Positions 8,587 through 16,839 of a DNA stretch of 64,000 nt are shown here, one piece after another. A program made the translations under genes and the position numbers. The notes beneath the pieces are model-generated. The model did not search any database. It was not told the origin of the DNA and worked only from the letters and a program-made list of their open reading frames with translations. This DNA is from Planctomycetia bacterium (GTDB lineage Bacteria; Planctomycetota; GCA-002687715). The stretch's first letter is position 1. The number at the start of each line of letters is the position of its first letter. Location: assembly GCA_005790545.1 (NCBI GenBank), contig SXUL01000118.1, positions 121,160 through 185,159 of the forward strand. Reading direction: 5' to 3'.

Positions 8587-9135
8587 TCAGTCGGGGAACG
8601 CGACGCGCTCGATGCCGACGGCGGCCATCGCCTGCTGCACGCGGGAAGTGCGCAACGCCTGCAGCAGCGTCTTTCGCCCCGCGTGGAGTTGATGGCGGAC
8701 CACGCCATCCGCAATCCCCATACTGCGCGCCATGTCCCTCGGGGCCACGCCGTGACCGTGGCGAAGCAGCAGCATCTGGGCCTGCCGACCATGCAGGAGT
8801 CGCAACACGGAGCGCGCGGCCTGCGTCGCCTCGGCACGCATTGCGACGCGGCAGGGATCGCTGCTCACGGCTTCCGGTTCCGAGACGAGCTCCTCCTGGG
8901 TCCGCGAGCGCATGCAGTGCGCGCGCCAGCGATTGAGCACGATGCTCCGCAGCCATGAATGTTCGCTGCCGGGATCGCGCATCTGCGCGCGAGCTCCCCA
9001 CGCCGAGGCCAGCGCGTCTTGCGTCAGATCCTCCGCGAGATCTCGCTGCACACGGCGCTTCAGAAGCGTGCGCAGCATGAAGTCCCTCCAGTCGGCAAGT
9101 CTCTCTTCGCCCTGCATCATCACGCTGTCGTCCAT
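8587..9135 (-). CDS. ECF-type RNA polymerase sigma factor
   Basis: From ATG 9135, which has an AGGGGAGG Shine-Dalgarno sequence, the protein is 182 residues, the usual length of an ECF sigma factor. Region 2 is seen in LAEDLTQDALASAWGARAQM and SWLRSIVLNRWRAH, and region 4 in ALLRHGHGVAPRDMARSMGIADGVVRHQLHAGRK, a helix-turn-helix that binds the -35 element. The downstream TPR protein and possible FecR-like protein suggest a sensing cassette. The region 2 aspartates and the SWL motif support the call. No anti-sigma factor with a zinc-binding HxxxCxxC was found next to it. The longer start at 9282 adds a non-homologous leader and is rejected. Confidence 0.9.
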   Translation of the reverse strand: MDDSVMMQGEERLADWRDFMLRTLLKRRVQRDLAEDLTQDALASAWGARAQMRDPGSEHSWLRSIVLNRWRAHCMRSRTQEELVSEPEAVSSDPCRVAMRAEATQAARSVLRLLHGRQAQMLLLRHGHGVAPRDMARSMGIADGVVRHQLHAGRKTLLQALRTSRVQQAMAAVGIERVAFPD

Positions 9136-9327
9136 CGCGCACCTCCCCTTGATCAGGCCAACGCGAACTGTGGGGACAGGGAGTGAGGATGTCAAGCCAA
9201 CAAGATGACAGCGCAGAAAAGCGGCGTTCGGCGCCGTGCCTGCGCGTGGAAGAGCGGCAGCCGCATCCACTTCAGAACACACACCCCCGCGAGGTCAGCG
9301 CGGTCAAGCCTCGATTCCCCGAATGTT

Positions 9328-10425
9328 TCAGAGAGTTCCGAGGCCGGAGAGGGTGCAACGGCGACACCCTTCGCGCAGATCGCCCGTGAGAAACTCGTGG
9401 CGCAACTGACGGTACTCCGGCCCGTTCCAGATGTCGCCGAAGCGCTGCTTGAAGATGTTGCCCATGAGCAGGTGCTCTTCGTGGCCGCGACAACAGGGAT
9501 ACACATTGCCGTTCGGGAGAATGCGCACATAGGACGCCAGTTGTCGGCAGAGCCCGGGAGCGCTTGTGAAGAATGCGTCCTGCAAGGCCATGACGACGGA
9601 AGGTGTTCCGAGCGCGGGTTCCATGCCCTTCCCCTCCACGCTGCGCTCCTCGTTCAATGCGAGATGCAGCCCGATGCCGAGCCTGCACGCTGCGGACTCC
9701 GCCGCCTCGAGGTGGAAGCGGATCTCTTCTTCCGTGTGGCACTCCTCCACGTGAAAACGCTGCGGGTCGGTGAAGAACGGCAGCATCTTCTGGATGCGCA
9801 CCATGGAGACGCCTTCCGCTGCTGCGAAGTGGATGAGCCCTGCGAGCGTGGTCAGATTCTGGCTCATGAGCACACACACGAGCGTGAGCCGGAATCGCTC
9901 CTCTTTCTGCAACGCGACGAGCCGGCGCAAGCCCTGCAACATCTTCGCGTGCGAGCCCCCCACACGGATGGACTCGTAGAGGCCTGGCAAATGCGAGTCG
10001 ATGGACACGTCCACCTTGTGCACGCGACCGCGGAGGCGCTCGATGTGCCTGTCGGTGATGAGATTGGCGTTGGTGATGAGATCGAGTTTGAGATCGTGCT
10101 CCTCGCACAGGTCGAGGATGCGATCGAAGTCCCCCATGGCGGGCTCGCTCGTCGCGGAAGGCGTCACCACGGAGGCCATGGGGAAGACCTCGCCGGCCAC
10201 TTCGGCGAGTTTGTCGCCATCGATGAACGAGAGGTCGGGCCGCTCGCACATCACGCAGTCGAGGTTGCACGCGTTGTTGGTGGAGATCTCCACGTGAAAG
10301 GGCCGCCCCCTCCACTCCGTGCGCTTGTGGAGGATGTCATCCGCCACAGCGATGGCGTTGGTGATCTCGGCAGCGCGCTTGTCCTCGAGACGCATGCGTC
10401 TCATGGGCGTGCTCTCCCCCGGCAT
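9328..10425 (-). CDS. Radical SAM protein with C-terminal SPASM-type cysteines
   Basis: The protein has 365 residues. The radical SAM cluster motif is NACNLDCVMCERP (CxxxCxxC) near residue 55, followed by GDFDRILDLCEEHDLKLDLITNANLI, typical of the TIM-barrel fold. The C-terminus has CRQLASYVRILPNGNVYPCCRG and LREGCRRCTLSG, a SPASM/twitch-type auxiliary Fe-S binding region. Such enzymes use S-adenosylmethionine to generate a radical and often modify a peptide or another protein. The gene follows a short gene for a 66-residue protein by 12 bases, an arrangement known for peptide-modifying radical SAM enzymes. The substrate is unknown. The start could be 10425 or the ATG at 10404. Confidence 0.85.
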   Translation of the reverse strand: MPGESTPMRRMRLEDKRAAEITNAIAVADDILHKRTEWRGRPFHVEISTNNACNLDCVMCERPDLSFIDGDKLAEVAGEVFPMASVVTPSATSEPAMGDFDRILDLCEEHDLKLDLITNANLITDRHIERLRGRVHKVDVSIDSHLPGLYESIRVGGSHAKMLQGLRRLVALQKEERFRLTLVCVLMSQNLTTLAGLIHFAAAEGVSMVRIQKMLPFFTDPQRFHVEECHTEEEIRFHLEAAESAACRLGIGLHLALNEERSVEGKGMEPALGTPSVVMALQDAFFTSAPGLCRQLASYVRILPNGNVYPCCRGHEEHLLMGNIFKQRFGDIWNGPEYRQLRHEFLTGDLREGCRRCTLSGLGTL

Positions 10426-10437
10426 CGCACGACCAGA

Positions 10438-10638
10438 TCAGGCCACGGCCGTGACATCCACCGCGCTGCGTGAGCGGTCGCGGTTGCGCGCCTTCTGGAC
10501 CTTTTCCATGTAAACCTCGAGAAAGCGCTGACACTGTGTCCTGGTGCCCGTGAAGATCGCGGCGTCCGCTCCCTCACGAAACACCTGGAAAATGCGTTTG
10601 CCCTCGAAGATGCACTCGAATCGAGTTTCCATCCCCAT
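10438..10638 (-). CDS. Small protein upstream of a radical SAM enzyme
   Basis: The likely product has about 64-66 residues, starting at ATG 10638 or 10632 and reading METRFECIFEGKRIFQVFREG, then a GTRTQCQRFLEVYMEKVQKARN segment. It is a mixed beta-alpha small domain with two Cys. I do not recognise a family. The ORF track start at 10743 gives an N-terminal extension that looks non-coding. The gene is immediately upstream of the radical SAM/SPASM gene and probably co-transcribed. It could be the substrate or a helper of that enzyme, but it equally resembles small conserved nucleic-acid or stress proteins. The core motif looks folded rather than like a leader peptide, so RiPP precursor status is not supported directly. 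Confidence 0.6.
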   Translation of the reverse strand: MGMETRFECIFEGKRIFQVFREGADAAIFTGTRTQCQRFLEVYMEKVQKARNRDRSRSAVDVTAVA

Positions 10639-10901
10639 CCCCTTCGGAAGTTTGCCCTTTGCCCGGAGAAGACGCGGCCCCGCCGGCCTTGCAATCTTCC
10701 CCGTCCCTTTCCCTTGAGCGAACCCGTTCGCAACGATCGACATGCCGCAATACCCAGTCCGTGGAGTGCAGGAGGAATACGGACTGCTTACGGTGTCCTC
10801 ATGCTAGCGGCTCCGTGCAAGACCTGCCACAAAAAATCACGGACGGCACAAGTTCGTTCGCTCACCCTCGAAAGACGGCACCGAAACAGGGCTTCGGGGG
10901 A

Positions 10902-12896
10902 TCACGAAAAGACGCGCAGAACGCTTCCGTTGCTGAACAGGCCCGGCTTCCAAGCAGTGATGTGCCCTGTGAATGCCGAGGCCGCAACACTCAGGGGCGA
11001 TGCGAGGTAGAGACTGCCCGGGCCGCTGCGCCCCTGGAAGTTCCGGTTGATGGCGCTGATGGAGACCTGCTCCTTGGAACTGCTGACGCCCGGGCCGCAT
11101 CCGATACAGGCACCGCATCCTGCACCGATGAGCTTGACACCAGCCCGTTCGAAGAGAACCGTGTAGCCGAGATCTGCGGCGCGTTCTTCCACGGCCTTGG
11201 ACCCGCACTGGATGAAGAACTCGACCCCGGCCGCAACGCGCAACCCTGCGTCGAGTGCTTCTCGCGTCACGGCCGCGTAGAAATCGAGGTCCGTGTCCTT
11301 GCCCGCGGTGCAACTGCCGCCGTAGGCGATCTGGATGGGCACCTTGCCGAGGCTGCTGATGAAAGCGCCGTTGGTGGGATCGGACGGAACACCCGCCGCG
11401 GGATCGCCGGGCGTCGCCACCATGGGTTCGAGGGTCGCGAGATCGATGGAGTGCACACCGCCCTCATAGCGGGCGCCTGCATCCGCGCGAACAAGCAGCT
11501 TCCGGACCTCTGCCGCGTCGAGCCCGCGCCGTGTCGCGATCCATTCCACCGTCCGCGCATCGCCGTCGCAGATACCGGACTTCGCCGTGCACTCCGTCGC
11601 CATGTTTGCGAGCGTCGCGCGCTCATCCATGTCGAGCTGCTGCAGCCCAGGACCACCGAATTCCATCACCCGGTCGAGGGTGTCTCCCTTGGACGCGTGT
11701 TTCCAGAGAATCCAGAGGATCACGTCCTTCGCGGTGACACCGGGGCGGAGCGTGCCATGCAGTTCGAATCGGATGGACTCGGGCACCTTGATGGTGGTGA
11801 AGCCCGATTGAATGAGCGCTGCATATTCGGTGGCGCCGACTCCATAGGTGAGCGCGTTGTTGCCGCCGCCCATGCAGGTGTGGCTGTCCGTCGCCTGGAT
11901 GAAGGCGCCAGGATTGATGAACTGCTCGCGCGCCACTTGATGACAGATGCCCGGCGAGCGCCCGTCCACCGCAGACCAATCGCGCACCTGCGTGTGGCGC
12001 TGGAAGGCCCGCTGCATGTCGCGGAGGATCGCGATCTTCGCTGCAAAAGGCGCCATGCGTGGTACGCCATCCGCGTAGATGAGGTGATCCTCGAACACGG
12101 CAAAGTTCGTCGCATCCGCGATGCTGTAGTCGGCGCCGAATTCCTCCTCGAGGAAGGCATGCACCTGCGCCGTGGTGAATTCGTGGCTGTAGCCGCCATC
12201 GACCTTCACGAGCACCGCATCGCCCGGCTTCACGAAGGCGCCGCCTTGTCCGGCCACGAGGTGCCGAGCGATCACCTTCTCGGCCATGGTCATTGGACGC
12301 TCGGCGGTCGCGAGCTTCGGCAGCGTCACCTTGCCGGCCGCAAGCAGGCGACCGAAGGGGAACAACCCGCCTGCAAGAATGATGGCCTTCGTCACCGCAT
12401 CTTCGTCGGCCGCGAATTCCGTGAGCGCGATCTCTTCACCACGCTGCAGGCGCGCGAGCATGGCGTAGCTTCCCATGAGCACGCCTTGGTTGATGTTGTT
12501 CCGCGCGTGGATGGGCGCGAACGATGCGGCCACCGCGAGGCGGATGCCGCTCCACTTCTCCGCCTGCACCGCCGTCTCGCGGGATGATCCGGTGCCCTTG
12601 CGCTGGCCGGACACGATGACCTCGAAGTTCCCGTCCTTCAGGGCGTTGGCTGGAAAGAGGCGCTCGCCGCCGGGGGTGAGTCCGGCGTAGGCATTCACCG
12701 CGATGTCTGCAGGCCGCCAGTCGAAGCAGGCCCAGGCCGGCGTCATGGCGTCCGTGTTCACATCATCGAGAAGTTCATCGGGCTTCACATCCTCCATGCG
12801 GAGGTTGAGTTCGCCCTTGAGTTGACGACGGATGAGCTCCGGGTCGCGGGTGAGAAAGAGCACCCGCTTCTCCGGCGTGAGTCGGAAGGACTGCAT
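10902..12896 (-). CDS. Aconitase/isopropylmalate-dehydratase family fusion, swivel domain first
   Basis: The 664-residue protein joins both parts of an aconitase-superfamily enzyme in reversed order. Residues about 60-150 are a LeuD-like swivel domain ([15 protein letters not shown]). The rest is a LeuC-like catalytic part with [40 protein letters not shown] and the iron-sulfur ligands: Cys in GGSCTAG (near 525) and CxxC in GCGACIGCG (near 595). Three Fe-S cysteines are therefore retained. These enzymes isomerise hydroxy-acids such as isopropylmalate, homocitrate or citrate through dehydration and rehydration. Canonical single-chain aconitase has the small domain last, so this is AcnB-like in order but far shorter. 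The substrate cannot be told from sequence. It lies just upstream of the crotonase gene. Confidence 0.85.
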   Translation of the reverse strand: MQSFRLTPEKRVLFLTRDPELIRRQLKGELNLRMEDVKPDELLDDVNTDAMTPAWACFDWRPADIAVNAYAGLTPGGERLFPANALKDGNFEVIVSGQRKGTGSSRETAVQAEKWSGIRLAVAASFAPIHARNNINQGVLMGSYAMLARLQRGEEIALTEFAADEDAVTKAIILAGGLFPFGRLLAAGKVTLPKLATAERPMTMAEKVIARHLVAGQGGAFVKPGDAVLVKVDGGYSHEFTTAQVHAFLEEEFGADYSIADATNFAVFEDHLIYADGVPRMAPFAAKIAILRDMQRAFQRHTQVRDWSAVDGRSPGICHQVAREQFINPGAFIQATDSHTCMGGGNNALTYGVGATEYAALIQSGFTTIKVPESIRFELHGTLRPGVTAKDVILWILWKHASKGDTLDRVMEFGGPGLQQLDMDERATLANMATECTAKSGICDGDARTVEWIATRRGLDAAEVRKLLVRADAGARYEGGVHSIDLATLEPMVATPGDPAAGVPSDPTNGAFISSLGKVPIQIAYGGSCTAGKDTDLDFYAAVTREALDAGLRVAAGVEFFIQCGSKAVEERAADLGYTVLFERAGVKLIGAGCGACIGCGPGVSSSKEQVSISAINRNFQGRSGPGSLYLASPLSVAASAFTGHITAWKPGLFSNGSVLRVFS

Positions 12897-12913
12897 CGAA
12901 GGACTCCGGATAC

Positions 12914-13771
12914 TCAGCGACCGACCCAGTTCGCTGGACGCTTCTCGAGGAAGGCCTGCATGCCTTCTTTCACATCCTCGCTGCCGCCCACGAGACCAAA
13001 GGTGTCGGCCTCCGACGCCATGGCGCGCTCGAGAGTCTGGCCTGCGCCGCGCACCACGAGATCGATGATGGCCGCGCGCGCCACGGGAGCCTTCTTCGCG
13101 AGCTTGCGTGCAAACTCCGTCGCGCCCTTCACGAGTTCGGTATCCGGCAAGACCCGGTTCACGAGCCCGATACGGTGCGCCTCAGCGGCGTTGATGGGAT
13201 CTCCAGAGAGGAGCATCTCGAGCGCACGGCCCTGCCCCACGAGGCGAGGCAGACGCTGGCTGCCCGCAAAACCCGGCACGATGCCGAGGTTGATCTCGGG
13301 CTGACCGAAGCTCGCCCCTTCCGCTGCAAAGCGGAGGTGGCAAGCCATGGTGAGCTCCATGCCACCACCGAACGCGAAACCGTTCACAGCGGCAATCGAG
13401 GGTTTCGAGAGCTGCTCCAGCATGCTGAACACGGCCTGCCCCAACTGCGAGTGCTGACGCATCTCGAGCGCGCTCAGGCTCACCATTTCGGCGATGTCAG
13501 CGCCGGCTGCGAAGGCCGGGCGCTTGGTCGCGGCGTTGCCGGTGATGACCAGCGCCCCCACGGACTCGTCGGCTTCAATGCCGGCGAGCGCCATGTGGAG
13601 TTCTGTCAGCACATCAGCGGAGAGGGCGTTGAGCTTGTCCGGGCGGTTCAGCGTGACGATGGCAACGCCGTCGTCCGGTTGCACCAACACCAGACCTTCC
13701 TGCACCGTGCAGTCATTTGTGCAACCGTCGTCGTCATGACCGCCACAGCACTCGTCGTGTTCGGAGCCCAT
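12914..13771 (-). CDS. Enoyl-CoA hydratase/isomerase (crotonase) family protein with Cys-rich head
   Basis: The crotonase domain is clear: [16 protein letters not shown] near the N-terminus, the oxyanion-hole motifs [10 protein letters not shown] and [20 protein letters not shown], and [20 protein letters not shown]. Both Glu residues of bacterial enoyl-CoA hydratases are in the right place (GGGMEL and GQPEINLG), so hydration of enoyl-CoA in beta-oxidation is likely. Upstream of the domain lies an unusual Asp/Cys/His-rich head ([17 protein letters not shown]) that could bind a metal. The start is ATG at 13771, overlapping the cyclophilin stop as TGATG; a GTG at 13774 is also possible. It sits in a series with two cyclophilins and a thiolase. 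Confidence 0.9.
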   Translation of the reverse strand: MGSEHDECCGGHDDDGCTNDCTVQEGLVLVQPDDGVAIVTLNRPDKLNALSADVLTELHMALAGIEADESVGALVITGNAATKRPAFAAGADIAEMVSLSALEMRQHSQLGQAVFSMLEQLSKPSIAAVNGFAFGGGMELTMACHLRFAAEGASFGQPEINLGIVPGFAGSQRLPRLVGQGRALEMLLSGDPINAAEAHRIGLVNRVLPDTELVKGATEFARKLAKKAPVARAAIIDLVVRGAGQTLERAMASEADTFGLVGGSEDVKEGMQAFLEKRPANWVGR

Positions 13772-14592
13772 CACTTGCCCTTCGTGGCCTTCTTGCGGCC
13801 AGCCGTTTTCTTTGCCGCGGGCTTCTTGGCCGCGGGCTTCTTCGACACAGCCTTCTTCGCAGCGCTCTTCTTGAGCGCAGGCTTCTTCGAGACAGGCTTC
13901 TTCGAGACAGCCTTCTTCGCCGCAGCCTTCGTGGCCGCTGGCTTCTTGGTGACCGGGCTCGTGACCGCCTTGGTCACAGCAGCCGTCGCAGCCGGTGTCG
14001 CAACGGGCTTCTCCACGAGAGGTTTGGTTGCCACCGGCTTCTCTGCCACCGGGTTCACCGCGACAGGAATTGGTGCAGCCGCCGCGCTCGCCTCAGGCGT
14101 TGCCGGGGCGCTCGTCTTCACTTTTTTTTTGAGACCCGGCATGGTCGCGCTGATCATGCGGATTTCCTCGAGGGGATTGTCCCGGCGATCACGCGGTGCC
14201 GAGGCGATCTTGTCGCACACTTCCATGCCGACCATCACCTTGCCGAAGGCGGAGTAGCTGCCGTTCAAATGTCCGGCGTCTGCGACACAGATGAAGAACT
14301 GGCTGCCCGCGGAATTCGGATGCGCGCTGCGGGCCATGCCCACCACGCCGCGTGTGAAGGGCGTCTTGTTGAACTCGTGGTCGACCTTCCAGCCAGGTCC
14401 GCCCGTACCGGTGCCGTTCGGGCAGCCGGTCTGGATCATGAAGCCCGGGATGACCCGGTGAAAGACGAGGTTGTCGTAGAACTTCATGTCCACGAGCTTC
14501 TCGAAGTTCGCCACGTGCCGCGGCGCGCGGTCAGGCCAGAGCTCGAGCTCGAGCCGACCCATACTCGTTTCGATGATGACTTGTGAATTCAT
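13771..14592 (-). CDS. Cyclophilin-type peptidyl-prolyl isomerase with Lys/Ala-rich histone-H1-like tail
   Basis: Residues 1-155 are a cyclophilin: MNSQVIIETSMGRLELELWPDRAP, FHRVIPGFMIQTGCPNGTGTGGPG, GVVGMARSAHPNSAGSQFFICVAD and the LNGSYSAFGKVMVGM end, with the catalytic region FHR and F-F-I intact. It has no signal peptide, so it is cytoplasmic. About 118 residues then form a long disordered tail rich in Ala, Pro and Lys with AKKAVSKKPVSKKP-type repeats, like a histone H1 or AlgP tail, suggesting nucleic-acid or polyanion binding. A run of nine A residues in the mRNA (complement of 14122-14130) encodes Lys-Lys-Lys exactly at the junction. A GGGAG Shine-Dalgarno precedes the ATG. The function of the tail is inferred. 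Confidence 0.9.
   Translation of the reverse strand: MNSQVIIETSMGRLELELWPDRAPRHVANFEKLVDMKFYDNLVFHRVIPGFMIQTGCPNGTGTGGPGWKVDHEFNKTPFTRGVVGMARSAHPNSAGSQFFICVADAGHLNGSYSAFGKVMVGMEVCDKIASAPRDRRDNPLEEIRMISATMPGLKKKVKTSAPATPEASAAAAPIPVAVNPVAEKPVATKPLVEKPVATPAATAAVTKAVTSPVTKKPAATKAAAKKAVSKKPVSKKPALKKSAAKKAVSKKPAAKKPAAKKTAGRKKATKGK
14122..14130 (-). other. A9 slippery run at the cyclophilin-tail junction
   Basis: The plus strand has nine T in a row, so the coding strand reads CTC, nine A, GTG. This is the only homopolymer of this length in the gene in a G+C-rich genome. Slippage by one base in either direction stops translation at once or soon after: loss of one A gives AAA AAA AAG TGA, and gain of one A gives AAA AAA AAA AGT GAA ... 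followed by an early TGA about ten codons later. Both would yield a tail-less cyclophilin. Whether this occurs is unknown. Confidence 0.6.
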
Positions 14593-14612
14593 GAATCGCT
14601 CCCGTTGTTCAA

Positions 14613-15563
14613 TCAGACCTTCTTCAGTTCCGCGGGCTTGAAGTCCTTGGGTAGTTCCACCACGGCCTTCAAGACCTTCACCGGCTTGATGGCACGCTCG
14701 CGCTCGGCGGGCGCTGCCACAATCCGGTCCACCACTTCGAGTCCGTCCAGCACGCGCCCGAAGGCTGCGTACTTGCCGTTGAGATGAGCTGCATCCGCGA
14801 CGCAGATGAAGAACTGGCTGCCAGCGGAATGGGGTTCGGAGCGGCGTGCCATGCCGAGGACGCCGCGCTGGAATTCTCCACCGGTCACTTCATCGGGGAT
14901 CTTGTAGCCCGCGTCGCCGGTGCCGTCGCCCTTGGGGCATCCACCCTGGATCATGAAGCCGGGAATGGTGCGGTGGAACACCGTGCCGTCATAGAACCCC
15001 GCGCGCACCAGGCTGACGATGTTCGCGACGTGGTTCGGAGCCTTGTCAGGCCAGAGTTCCAGCGTGACAGGGCCCGCGTCGGTCTCGAGGGTCAGCGTTG
15101 GCCGCGCGCCATCGAGAATGGAGAGGCTTGCCTCGTTGCTGCGCACGTCCTTCAAGGCGCCAGCGCGTCCCACCCACTGCAACGTGCAGGGACCAGGCAT
15201 GGCGCTCGCACTCTCGGGAAGCTTCACCGTGAATTTGAGGCTGAAACTCTCGCCGGGCTGCAGTGCAGACCACGAGCCTTCGGGGGACTTGCTCACCAAT
15301 TCCGCCCACTGGCCTTTGCGCTCGGGGCCATCCATGCGGCCTGCGACGAGCACACATTTCGGCGCGACCAATTGCGCGCGGGACAGCGCGGCCACAGGCT
15401 TGGTGCCGCTGTTGGTGACCGTGAGCAGGAGCTCAGCACTCTGGTGTCCGAAAATCGCTGCGCGCAGCGGCTTCAGCTCCACCTTGACGCCATCCTCACC
15501 CTGCGCCGCCAATGGCAGGGCCGGGAAGAGGGTGACCAGCAACAGCCAGGCAACGTGCTTCAT
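14613..15563 (-). CDS. Secreted cyclophilin-type peptidyl-prolyl isomerase with N-terminal beta domain
   Basis: From ATG 15563, preceded by AGGAG, the protein has 316 residues and a signal peptide (MKHVAWLLLVTLFPALPLAAQ). Residues 25-150 form a beta-rich domain with no firm family, including PVAALSRAQLVAPKC. The rest is a cyclophilin domain: LTLETDAGPVTLELWPDKAPNHVAN, FHRTIPGFMIQGGCPKGDGTGDAG, RSEPHSAGSQFFICVAD and LNGKYAAFGRVLDGL. It speeds up proline isomerisation in the periplasm, presumably for folding of exported proteins. The paralog just downstream is cytoplasmic, so the pair covers both compartments. The ATGA overlap with the thiolase stop puts it in the same operon. The longer ORF track start is rejected because it precedes the Shine-Dalgarno site. 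Confidence 0.9.
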   Translation of the reverse strand: MKHVAWLLLVTLFPALPLAAQGEDGVKVELKPLRAAIFGHQSAELLLTVTNSGTKPVAALSRAQLVAPKCVLVAGRMDGPERKGQWAELVSKSPEGSWSALQPGESFSLKFTVKLPESASAMPGPCTLQWVGRAGALKDVRSNEASLSILDGARPTLTLETDAGPVTLELWPDKAPNHVANIVSLVRAGFYDGTVFHRTIPGFMIQGGCPKGDGTGDAGYKIPDEVTGGEFQRGVLGMARRSEPHSAGSQFFICVADAAHLNGKYAAFGRVLDGLEVVDRIVAAPAERERAIKPVKVLKAVVELPKDFKPAELKKV

Positions 15564-16741
15564 GATGCAGTTCTCCTGAACGCGACGGCGAGTCCCATGC
15601 CGCCGCTGATGCAAAGGGTCGCGAGCCCGAGCGAGGCATTCCTGCGCCGGAGTTCGTGCAGCAGGGTGACCACGATACGCGCGCCCGTGGCGCCGATGGG
15701 GTGGCCAAGCGCAATCGCCCCGCCGTTCACGTTCATGCGCTCCGGGTCGAGGTGCAATTCGCGATCGCACGCGATGGCCTGCGCAGCGAAGGCCTCATTC
15801 AATTCCACGAGATCGAAAGCTCCGAGACGCAGTCCGCTCGCAGCTTCGAGGCGGCGCACCGCGGGCACAGGGCCGAGCCCCATGAGCTTCGGATCGATGG
15901 CTGCCTGCGCAGAGGCCTCAACCACTGCGAGGACGGGCAGTCCGCGCCGTGTCGCTTCCTCCTCTGTCATCAGCAGCAGCGCCGCCGCGCCATCGGTGAT
16001 GCCCGAGGCGTTCCCCGCACTCACGGTGCCAGCGACGGGATCGAAGGCCGCGGGCAGCAATCCGAGTTTCGCCGCCGTGACGTCACCGCGCACCTGTTCG
16101 TCGAGACACACATTCGCCGTGCCGGTCTTTGCAGCCACGGGTACGGCGACGATTTCTTCGGCGAGACGCGCTGCCGCAGCGGCCGCCTTCGCGTGCGAGC
16201 GCGCGGCAAACTCATCCTGCTCTGCCCGCGAGATCTCGTAGCGCCGGGCGAGAGTCTCGGCGGTCTCGCCCATGAGTTGCCCTGCCAGCGGACAGTGAAA
16301 GCCGTCTTGGTACATGGCATCCACCATCTTGCCGTGACCGAGGCGGTAGCCGAGCCGCGCCTGCGGAAGCAGGAAGGGCACGCGCGTCATGCTCTCCATG
16401 CCGCCGGCGAGTGCGATGGTCGCGGCCCCGCTGGTGATGGATCGCGCCGCGAGAATGACGGACTGCAGCCCGGAGCCACAGGCCATGTTGAGCGTGCTGG
16501 CAGGTACGTTTTCTGCGCAGCCGGCACGCAGCACGGCCTGGCGCGCCGGGTTGGGGCCGAGCCCCGCCTGCCGTGCGCAGCCGATCCAGGCCTCGTCCAC
16601 CTCCGCAGGCCCGACACCGGAAGCGCCAAGCACGGCTTTCCCGGCATGGGACCAGAGGTCCACTGCGCTCAAGTCCTTGAACTGCCCGAGGAATTTGCCG
16701 ATGGGCGTCCGGAAGGCATGGGTAACGACGGCGCGGGGCAT
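15560..16741 (-). CDS. Thiolase (acetyl-CoA C-acyltransferase)
   Basis: The 393-residue protein starts at ATG 16741 (MPRAVVTHAFRTPIGKFLGQFKDL). The active-site Cys is in LNMACGSGLQSV, the His in NVNGGAIALGHPIGATGAR, and the second Cys near the end in LCISGGMGLAV. The length is that of an acetyl-CoA acetyl- or 3-ketoacyl-CoA thiolase. It catalyses the last thiolytic step of beta-oxidation or the reverse condensation. It is the first gene of the run thiolase, secreted cyclophilin, tailed cyclophilin, crotonase. The mix of two folding enzymes with acyl-CoA enzymes is odd. The chain-length preference cannot be decided from sequence. Confidence 0.92.
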   Translation of the reverse strand: MPRAVVTHAFRTPIGKFLGQFKDLSAVDLWSHAGKAVLGASGVGPAEVDEAWIGCARQAGLGPNPARQAVLRAGCAENVPASTLNMACGSGLQSVILAARSITSGAATIALAGGMESMTRVPFLLPQARLGYRLGHGKMVDAMYQDGFHCPLAGQLMGETAETLARRYEISRAEQDEFAARSHAKAAAAAARLAEEIVAVPVAAKTGTANVCLDEQVRGDVTAAKLGLLPAAFDPVAGTVSAGNASGITDGAAALLLMTEEEATRRGLPVLAVVEASAQAAIDPKLMGLGPVPAVRRLEAASGLRLGAFDLVELNEAFAAQAIACDRELHLDPERMNVNGGAIALGHPIGATGARIVVTLLHELRRRNASLGLATLCISGGMGLAVAFRRTAS

Positions 16742-16839
16742 CGGGTGCTTTTCCAGTGAACCCCGTTTCAACTGGGGCGTCGGACGGTAACAATTGGCCT
16801 CGCTCCCTGCGAGCTGCTTCCATTCGGCCGCCTCAACCC

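Noticed and set aside
10659-12587. 642-residue plus-strand ORF opposite the aconitase-family gene
   Set aside because: It is the antisense of a gene with intact cluster motifs and shows no recognisable domain.
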